This document shows positions 57,980-64,000 of a DNA stretch of 64,000 nucleotides, piece after piece (the first letter of the stretch is position 1; each line of letters begins with the position of its first letter). The stretch is from Balneola sp. (GTDB taxonomy: Bacteria > Bacteroidota > Rhodothermia > Balneolales > Balneolaceae), in assembly GCA_002694685.1 (NCBI GenBank), contig NZMW01000002.1, positions 176,429 through 240,428 of the forward strand. The letters are read 5' to 3'. The notes beneath the pieces were generated by a model. It was given only the letters and a program-made list of their open reading frames with translations, ran no database searches and had not been told where the DNA came from. The position numbers and the translations under genes were made by a program.

Positions 57980-60085
57980 TTATGAGTTATCGGAGAAATT
58001 TTTTGCCTTCAAAATCATAACAGTGATATCATCTTCCTGTGGATGGTTTTCTCTCCATTCTTCGGAAAGATCAGTAATGGCTTTTAGAATCTCTTCTGAT
58101 GATAATTCGGCAGCTTCTCGAAATACTTTTTCAATACGATTTATCCCCAATAATTCCCGATTCTTGTTGAAGAGCTCCATCAGTCCATCACTCATAATTA
58201 ACAAAGAGTCACCCGGATCTATGTTAATGTCTTTTTGCTGATAGGGGAAGTTGACAGATGTACCTAAGGGCATTCCTTTTTGAAGATGCCTTGAAACTTG
58301 TTGGGTCTTTAAATCATAATGGAGTACCGGTGGCATCCCGGCTGCTGTATATTGAACTGAATGCTTATCGCATTTTAGAAAAAGCATGCTCATGTAAAGC
58401 ATTTTCAGGTTCATATTTTGAATACCTGAAGACATTCTATGCAACATTTCAATGTTGTCATACTCATTAACCAGAGTATGGAAATAACTCTTGGCGGTAG
58501 CAACCATTATGCCCGCTTTCATACCATGGCCGGTTGCATCTCCAACAGCAACAGACATCGTCCCGTTTTTATCGAATGCAAAGTCATAATAATCTCCACC
58601 TACTTCTTGAGCTGTCTCCATATACACGGAAATATCCCAATAGTTACTTTCGGGGACATGTTTGGGAAGCATTGACAATTGTAATGTTCGTGCTTCCTCC
58701 AGCTCATTGGACTTTCGGGTGTTTTCAGCTTCTAGGAGCTTTCGCTCAATCTCTTTCTGTTTGTTGATGCGTTCTTGCTGAAGCGATCTTTCTGACAAAT
58801 GCTTCACTTCTACAAGTTTATGCTGAAGACGTTTATTCGTACGAGCAAATTCTCTTGATAAGTAAATCGACATCCCAAGAATTAGGCCAGCTGAACCGTA
58901 CAAGTTTCCGAGAGTAGGATCTCCGGAGAATATGTTCAGATTAGCTAAAACGGTGTACATAATTCCGGCAACAAATATGATCAACCCGGTTCCAATAATC
59001 CATACTCCACTTTTTTGTTTGAAGGATGATGAAATAAGAACCCTCAAAATTTCAATTAAAGTGATAACGACAAAAAGCTCCCTGAATACATCCAGGTTTT
59101 GAGCGTTAAACCAGGTGGCAACGGCAAGGCTTATACCTATTCCCAGGAAAAACCAATATGCTCTCGGTACTTTTTCATAGAAAAGACTGTATGAAAATCG
59201 CAGAGCATAAATAATAGTAAGAAGCCAGGCGATCAGTGAAATACGGTAATAGGTTATAGCTGACAATGGAGAAGTGGTGCTGTCAGCTTGTAAAAGGGTG
59301 AAAGTGAGGAGGGTCAGGAAACCGGTAAAAAGGGCAAAATATAAATTTCGCTTCTCCGCTGGATAAAAGGCAAATAACAGAAAATGGATAATGGTAAAGG
59401 CAAGCAGTATCCCTGCGTAAAATGTCTTGGTCCAAAGGGTACTTGAAGTCTCATTAAGCTTAGCATTGATGTGGAAATTCAGATTACCGATTAAAAACCG
59501 GAAGCCTGCCGTAAAGCCATAATCATTAAAAGTCTGCGCATTGGGGTTTGCGTAACGAACTGCCAATACATGTGTTGATGTATCAGAAAAAACCAATGGC
59601 CTTGGGCGGCTATCTCTGTAAGGAGAAAATTCTGTGTTGAAAGAGTCCATCTCACCTAACGAATAAATGAGATCTCCATTCAGGAAAATTTCAGAGGCAC
59701 CATTATGTTGTTCAATTAGTAAGGCAAGGGGAATGTCCACCAGGCTTGAGTCAACTTTAAAGTGAATTCGAAACCACCCAACGCCTTCCCACTCTATGAA
59801 AGGTAATTCGGAAGGACCAAGGTAGGTGCTAACATTTTGCCAGCTTGAGTCAACCAGACTTGGTGATGCCCAGTTAAGGTTATCACCAACCTGAAACTTC
59901 CAGGAGTCGGTGATATAGATAATTCCATCTGCATTGGAAAGTTGAGAGCGGGTGAGGAGTGTCGCGTCTTTGGAGTTTTGAGCCGAAACATTCTGTGGAG
60001 TATAAAAACAGCAAAAGACAGTAAGAGCAAAGAGGAGAGAGCTCGCCAATCGGTTTCTTTTGTTATGTTTGAAGAGTAGCCCCAA
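57980..60085 (-). CDS. SpoIIE-type protein phosphatase with membrane sensor part
   Basis: A 701-residue signal-transduction protein. N-terminal signal/anchor (about 12-35), an extracytoplasmic beta-rich sensor (about 45-200, DSSWQNVSTYLGPSELPF, GWFRIHFKVD, LFLNGDLIYSLGE-like), about seven membrane helices (about 220-410), a coiled coil rich in Lys/Glu/Gln (about 415-470) and a PP2C/SpoIIE phosphatase domain (about 485-695) with EVGGDYYDF, VGDATGHGMKAG and SDGLMELF plus EDDITVMILK. Such enzymes dephosphorylate anti-anti-sigma factors; no such partner genes lie here. 9 bases from the DUF4097 gene. Confidence 0.9.
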   Translation of the reverse strand: MGLLFKHNKRNRLASSLLFALTVFCCFYTPQNVSAQNSKDATLLTRSQLSNADGIIYITDSWKFQVGDNLNWASPSLVDSSWQNVSTYLGPSELPFIEWEGVGWFRIHFKVDSSLVDIPLALLIEQHNGASEIFLNGDLIYSLGEMDSFNTEFSPYRDSRPRPLVFSDTSTHVLAVRYANPNAQTFNDYGFTAGFRFLIGNLNFHINAKLNETSSTLWTKTFYAGILLAFTIIHFLLFAFYPAEKRNLYFALFTGFLTLLTFTLLQADSTTSPLSAITYYRISLIAWLLTIIYALRFSYSLFYEKVPRAYWFFLGIGISLAVATWFNAQNLDVFRELFVVITLIEILRVLISSSFKQKSGVWIIGTGLIIFVAGIMYTVLANLNIFSGDPTLGNLYGSAGLILGMSIYLSREFARTNKRLQHKLVEVKHLSERSLQQERINKQKEIERKLLEAENTRKSNELEEARTLQLSMLPKHVPESNYWDISVYMETAQEVGGDYYDFAFDKNGTMSVAVGDATGHGMKAGIMVATAKSYFHTLVNEYDNIEMLHRMSSGIQNMNLKMLYMSMLFLKCDKHSVQYTAAGMPPVLHYDLKTQQVSRHLQKGMPLGTSVNFPYQQKDINIDPGDSLLIMSDGLMELFNKNRELLGINRIEKVFREAAELSSEEILKAITDLSEEWRENHPQEDDITVMILKAKNFSDNS

Positions 60086-60094
60086 AATTAATTC

Positions 60095-61096
60095 TTAGTT
60101 TTCAAGATCTAAGGTTACTTCCCCAGATTTAGTGATAAGATTGATAGTGGCTCCGCCTCCTCGCAGAGCGCCCCGAACCTCTGTTTTATTTCGAGTCCCA
60201 GAGAAGTTTTCTCCATCAAAAATCTCGATGTCTGAACCTCTGAGTAAAAGGTCGTACCCTTTTTTTGGAATAGTGAGGTCAATATTCCCAGAGTTTACAT
60301 CAAAGCTGATGCCCGTAGAAACAGTAAGAAAGTTAGCGCTAATGTTACCGCTACTTGTTCTGGCAAGCATAGATCCGGAAATACGCTGCGCTGTTATATC
60401 TCCGGCATTAGTCTTAAGCCTGATCTCACCCTGACTATCTTGAACAGATAGCTTACCGGCTTCGGTTTGTGCATAAAGTGTCCCTGAAGAAGATGAAATC
60501 TCAATGTTCCCGCTGGCCGAGTAGGCACCGAGCTTACCGCTAATCTTATTTATGGTAAGTTTTCCGCCGCCCGTTTTTATCATATGCTGACCTTCCATTC
60601 CTGAGATTAGTATATCACCGGCGGAAGTGCTTATTTCAGAAGACATAGTTTTAGGAACATAAATCTTATAAGAAAATGTCATTTGATCACTGAAAAAGCC
60701 GGCTTCTTTTGACTTCTGTTCTACAGATGCAAGAACTTCATTTCCCCGCTGGAGCATTGTAATTCGATAGTTATCCAGGCTCTTTGTGTTGGACCAAAAT
60801 GCGTAGCCACGGTCAACATAGAGCTCAACCCGTACATTGCTACTGTCTGGAACTCGCTCAACTTCAATATTACCTGCAAGTGTAGAAACTCTCAGAATAC
60901 CCGGCCCGCTTAGAACAAACTCGCGAGTCATATAAGGTTCCAGATTTTCGGTTTCGGCTGTATTAAGGGAAAGGGTTTGGCTAACAGCACCTTTAGTTGT
61001 ATCTGAGATTACAGTACCGGCGAATGTAGAAACAGGTACTAGCAATACAAGAAATATTGCCGTGTAGATATGATATGTAAACAGTGCTCGCTTCAA
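60095..61096 (-). CDS. Exported DUF4097 beta-repeat protein
   Basis: A 333-residue exported protein with a signal peptide (YHIYTAIFLVLLVPVSTFA). A long run of short beta repeats follows (LNTAETENLE; SGPGILRVSTLAGNIEVERV; SGMEGQHMIKTGGGKLTINK; SGNIEISSSSGTLYAQTEAG), the pattern of DUF4097. Probably a right-handed beta structure in the periplasm or at the surface. Function unknown. Between recG (90-base gap) and the phosphatase gene (9-base gap). Confidence 0.88.
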   Translation of the reverse strand: MKRALFTYHIYTAIFLVLLVPVSTFAGTVISDTTKGAVSQTLSLNTAETENLEPYMTREFVLSGPGILRVSTLAGNIEVERVPDSSNVRVELYVDRGYAFWSNTKSLDNYRITMLQRGNEVLASVEQKSKEAGFFSDQMTFSYKIYVPKTMSSEISTSAGDILISGMEGQHMIKTGGGKLTINKISGKLGAYSASGNIEISSSSGTLYAQTEAGKLSVQDSQGEIRLKTNAGDITAQRISGSMLARTSSGNISANFLTVSTGISFDVNSGNIDLTIPKKGYDLLLRGSDIEIFDGENFSGTRNKTEVRGALRGGGATINLITKSGEVTLDLEN

Positions 61097-61186
61097 TATT
61101 CTAGAGTGAATTCATATTTCCTGAAGTTCAACAACCTACGTGAAACTTAAACAATCGTTTCAAGTTCTTGAACTTCTTTTGAAGAA

Positions 61187-63256
61187 TTATCCCATGCCAT
61201 AAAACTTGACCTTTTCTTTAAAGTAGGGTGAGAATATTTTTTGCAGTGAATTGTTTTGGGGAGATTGAAGCTGTGGGTCTTCACCTAATAATTCCATTGC
61301 CTTCTCTTTGGCTTGGCCAAGCAGGAATTGATCCTCAACAATATCAGCAAATTTGAAATCAGGCAGGCCACTTTGCTTGGTGCCCAGGAAATCTCCGGGG
61401 CCGCGAAGTTTTAAGTCTGCCTCGGCGATTCGAAATCCGTCATTCGTTTCTTCCATGGTTTTAAGCCGAACTGCTCCGGACTTGCTCACTTTAACATCCG
61501 GCATCAGGATGCAATAACTTTGACGTTCGCCTCGGCCAATTCTCCCACGCAGCTGATGCAGTTGAGATAAACCAAATCGCTCAGCATGTTCAATAATCAT
61601 AATAGATGCATTGGGTACATCAACCCCAACTTCAATAACCGTTGTGGAGACTAGAATCTGAATTTCATTTTTTATGAAGGCCTGCATTGCTCCATCTTTC
61701 TCTTCGGTTTTCATCTGACCGTGGATGAGGCCTACTTTGAAATCAGGGAACTGCTTTTTGAGTTTTTCAAAACCGGCCGTTGCATCTTTTAAGTCTAACG
61801 CCTCAGATTCTTCAACTAGTGGATAAACGATATAGACCTGCCCTCCATCTTTAACTTCTTGCTCAACAAACCGATATACATCCTCTCTTTTCTTTTGAGA
61901 CCGGATCGCCGTTCGGATTGGTTTCCTTCCCGCCGGTAAATCTTTAATAACAGAGACATCGAGATCAGCATAAACCGTCATGGCGAGTGAACGGGGAATA
62001 GGGGTCGCGCTCATCACAAGCATATGTGGATGACTTCCTTTATTAAGCAGTTCAGATCGTTGCTTTACCCCAAACCGATGCTGCTCATCAATCACCGCAA
62101 GGCCAAGGTTGTGAAACCGAACGGTATCCTGAATAATTGCATGTGTTCCTACTACGATATTGCAGTTTCCGCCTTCAATGTCGGTTAGAATGTCTGTGCG
62201 TAATGCTTTTTTTTGTGAACCGATGAGAAGCCGGACATTTACATCCAGCCCTTTCAGTTGATTAGTAAGTGTTCGGTAATGCTGCTCAGCCAGAATTTCT
62301 GTCGGAGCAAGAAAAGCTGTTTGAAATCCATTATCTAAAGCCATAAGCATTGCACCAATGGCCACAATGGTTTTTCCGGCGCCTACATCTCCCTGTATAA
62401 GTCGATTCATTTGTTTGCCAGAGCGAACGTCCTTTTTAATCTCACCTAAAGAAGACTTTTGTCCATCGGTTAATTCGAAGGGCAGAATCTCATTGAAGTA
62501 AGTGGAGGTATAAGTTCCGGTTTCATTAAAAACATGGCCATTAGCTCTTTCTTTGACCGTGTAGTTGATTTTTTCCATACTCAGCTCGAACAAGAACAGC
62601 TCTTCGAACTTAAAGCGGTTAAGGGCTTTTTTGTGTTCATTGTGAGTCTCTGGAAAATGAATCATGCGATAAGCTTCGGGTCGTTGAGGGAGCTTCATTT
62701 CAGAAATCAATGAATCCGGCAAAAATTCATCGGGGTTTAGTTTATTGAGTATTTGCTCCATCCAGCTCTGAACCAATTTGCTGGTGATGCGAGCTTTACT
62801 CAAAGCCTTGCTTCCCGGATAGATTGGAAAAATTCGTGAAAAAGAATCGAGATCATCGTCGGATGAGATCTTATCAACTTCTGGGTGAGCAATTGAAATG
62901 GAGCTGCCATATCTCTTTGCAGCTCCATAAAAAGCGACAAAATCACCTTTCTTAAAAAACTTATTAAAATAACCCACGCCTCTGAACCAGACTCCCTTGA
63001 CATCACCTGAGCCGTCATTAATGGTAACTTCCAGCCTCTTTTTTCTGCCATAGCCCGCCATATTAATGGTAGTGACTTTACCTGCTACCGTTATTTCTTC
63101 ACCGGAACCAGCAAGATGCTTTATTTTCTGGGTATTACTGCGATCTAGGAAACGGCGGGGAAAAAAGTTCAGTAGATCGGTTGCAGAATGAATGCCTTCG
63201 CTGCTTAAAGCTTCCAGCCTTTTTGAACTCAATCCGGATAAATCAGTTAATTTCAA
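61187..63256 (-). CDS. recG: ATP-dependent DNA helicase RecG
   Basis: Remodels stalled replication forks and Holliday junctions. 689 residues: N-terminal wedge/OB domain, then helicase motifs I GDVGAGKTIVAIGA (about 291-304), II DEQHRFGVKQR, III MSATPIPRSL, V TTVIEVGVDVPNAS and VI QLRGRIGR. ATG at 63256, opening MKLTDLSGLSSKRLEAL. First gene of the unit with DUF4097, SpoIIE phosphatase and the Omp85-like gene. Confidence 0.97.
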   Translation of the reverse strand: MKLTDLSGLSSKRLEALSSEGIHSATDLLNFFPRRFLDRSNTQKIKHLAGSGEEITVAGKVTTINMAGYGRKKRLEVTINDGSGDVKGVWFRGVGYFNKFFKKGDFVAFYGAAKRYGSSISIAHPEVDKISSDDDLDSFSRIFPIYPGSKALSKARITSKLVQSWMEQILNKLNPDEFLPDSLISEMKLPQRPEAYRMIHFPETHNEHKKALNRFKFEELFLFELSMEKINYTVKERANGHVFNETGTYTSTYFNEILPFELTDGQKSSLGEIKKDVRSGKQMNRLIQGDVGAGKTIVAIGAMLMALDNGFQTAFLAPTEILAEQHYRTLTNQLKGLDVNVRLLIGSQKKALRTDILTDIEGGNCNIVVGTHAIIQDTVRFHNLGLAVIDEQHRFGVKQRSELLNKGSHPHMLVMSATPIPRSLAMTVYADLDVSVIKDLPAGRKPIRTAIRSQKKREDVYRFVEQEVKDGGQVYIVYPLVEESEALDLKDATAGFEKLKKQFPDFKVGLIHGQMKTEEKDGAMQAFIKNEIQILVSTTVIEVGVDVPNASIMIIEHAERFGLSQLHQLRGRIGRGERQSYCILMPDVKVSKSGAVRLKTMEETNDGFRIAEADLKLRGPGDFLGTKQSGLPDFKFADIVEDQFLLGQAKEKAMELLGEDPQLQSPQNNSLQKIFSPYFKEKVKFYGMG

Positions 63257-63374
63257 TTGATATATTGTTATATATCGATCTATAAATTATAGATCGAATT
63301 TTGTGGTTCTTTTTAACTCTTAGGGGGTATTTGTGATGGAGTAGGAATAAATAGGAAATAATCTCTATAAATAT

Positions 63375-63407
63375 TTTGCATTTATACCTCATCGTACCCT
63401 ATATTTG
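63375..63407 (+). promoter_or_regulatory. Bacteroidetes-type promoter of the str operon
   Basis: TTTG (63375-63378) and TATATTTG (63400-63407) are 21 bases apart, the -33/-7 arrangement (TTTG...TAnnTTTG) used in the Bacteroidetes group. rpsL starts 41 bases further. Inference from pattern. Confidence 0.55.
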
Positions 63408-63447
63408 CAAGCTCTCGATTCGATGGCAATAACCAAATAATTGAACA

Positions 63448-63822
63448 GTGCCTACAATAAATCAACTCATACGAAAAGGTAGAAAAAGCAAAGTAAGTAA
63501 AACAACTGCTCCTGCGCTACAAAATTGTCCGCAGAAGCGTGGTGTTTGTACTCGCGTTTATACAACTACGCCAAAAAAGCCGAATTCGGCATTGCGTAAG
63601 GTAGCTCGTGTACGTTTGACTAACGGAATTGAAGTTTCGGCTTACATTCCGGGTGAAGGTCACAACTTACAGGAACATAGTATTGTATTGATCCGAGGTG
63701 GTAAAGTAAAAGATTTGCCCGGTGTTCGATACCATATTATTAGAGGAACATTAGATACTGCGGGTGTTGAGGGAAGAACTCAGAGCCGTAGCTTGTATGG
63801 CACCAAGAAGCCAAAAGGGTAA
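63448..63822 (+). CDS. rpsL: 30S ribosomal protein S12
   Basis: Decoding-centre ribosomal protein; mutations give streptomycin resistance. 124 residues from a GTG start at 63448 ([15 protein letters not shown]). The conserved [14 protein letters not shown] and [11 protein letters not shown] blocks are intact, with the resistance-associated Lys (in PKKPNSA) and the Lys of KVKDLPG unaltered, so this sequence does not look streptomycin-resistant. Start of the str operon. Confidence 0.98.
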   Translation: MPTINQLIRKGRKSKVSKTTAPALQNCPQKRGVCTRVYTTTPKKPNSALRKVARVRLTNGIEVSAYIPGEGHNLQEHSIVLIRGGKVKDLPGVRYHIIRGTLDTAGVEGRTQSRSLYGTKKPKG

Positions 63823-63848
63823 CACTAAGAATTTAAGATTAATCGAGC

Positions 63849-64000
63849 ATGCGTAGAAAAACAGCAGAAAAACGAGATGTACAAGCGGATCCAATTTTTG
63901 AGGATAAGCTCGTAACTCGTTTCGTAAATAACCTGATGCGAGACGGTAAAAAGAATGTTGCTCGCAAGATTGTATATCAGGCTTTTGAAGTTATTGAAGA
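63849..64000 (+). CDS. rpsG: 30S ribosomal protein S7, start only
   Basis: About 50 residues of S7 ([39 protein letters not shown]), cut off by the window edge. Starts 26 bases after the rpsL stop, as in the usual rpsL-rpsG-fusA-tuf order. Confidence 0.95.
   Translation, partial: MRRKTAEKRDVQADPIFEDKLVTRFVNNLMRDGKKNVARKIVYQAFEVIE

Overview
The window is chromosomal DNA of a free-living, Gram-negative member of the FCB group. The Balneolota (Balneola/Gracilimonas-like) fit best, by inference. What points there: a gliding accessory protein (GldC), two very large exported proteins ending in a type IX secretion (T9SS) sorting domain with the NYPNPFNP motif, TonB-dependent receptors with an N-terminal carboxypeptidase-regulatory domain, a tandem array of DUF4249-like lipoproteins, DUF2911, a Bacteroidetes-type promoter (TTTG-N21-TATATTTG) before rpsL, and several GTG/TTG starts. 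Coding density is high and no prophage, CRISPR array or intact insertion sequence was seen.

Layout. 1-10 kb: an ABC-F ATPase cut by the window edge, gldC, a MEMO-family protein, endonuclease III, glyS, a TonB_C lipoprotein and a 999-residue CotH/lamin-tail/T9SS protein. 10-17 kb: an exported TPR protein divergent from an operon of four paralogous lipoproteins joined by 8-base stop/start overlaps and ending in a TonB-dependent receptor. 17-25 kb: rpmH-rnpA-yidC, an orphan HsdR-N protein, aminopeptidase P, an S23-like four-helix-bundle gene, ispH, yjbQ. 25-32 kb: the SRP RNA, several exported enzymes (DUF2911, amidohydrolase, MsrA, creatininase), an AT-rich stretch with orphan ORFs, and tRNA-Leu(GAG). 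32-37 kb: a tight operon dnaA-folB-folK-deoxynucleoside kinase-DUF4834-like-TPR, preceded by a 376-bp gap with several DnaA boxes (candidate oriC), then prmC. 37-48 kb: an outer-membrane protein, HAD phosphatase, eno, DUF3592, a second CotH/T9SS protein (1189 residues), and recF-DUF721-ybbR. 48-64 kb: an atypical SDR, a second TonB-dependent receptor, a lipoprotein carbonic anhydrase, ClbS/DfsB protein, Ca/Na antiporter, typA, an operon recG-DUF4097-SpoIIE phosphatase-Omp85-like protein, and the start of the str operon (rpsL, rpsG).

Genes that work together. rpmH-rnpA-yidC with the SRP RNA serve ribosome, RNase P and membrane-protein biogenesis. dnaA sits in one transcription unit with folate and deoxynucleotide-salvage genes. 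The lipoprotein array and its receptor look like a surface-exposed uptake system. The two CotH proteins and GldC imply T9SS/gliding machinery elsewhere in the genome.

The gaps hold at least six families of short palindromic repeats: a 27-base perfect palindrome, a 29/69-base CCTCGCTCC element, an element with GTCATCCTGAGCG ends (one copy of 127 bp with terminal inverted repeats), a TCATTCCTGCGAAGG element, TTCGTTATTCGTT inverted repeats around the S23-like gene, and longer imperfect hairpins. They are the most conspicuous unexplained sequence here. I found no clearly new multi-gene system. The strongest leads are the coupled lipoprotein array, the two CotH-T9SS proteins, and the repeat families.
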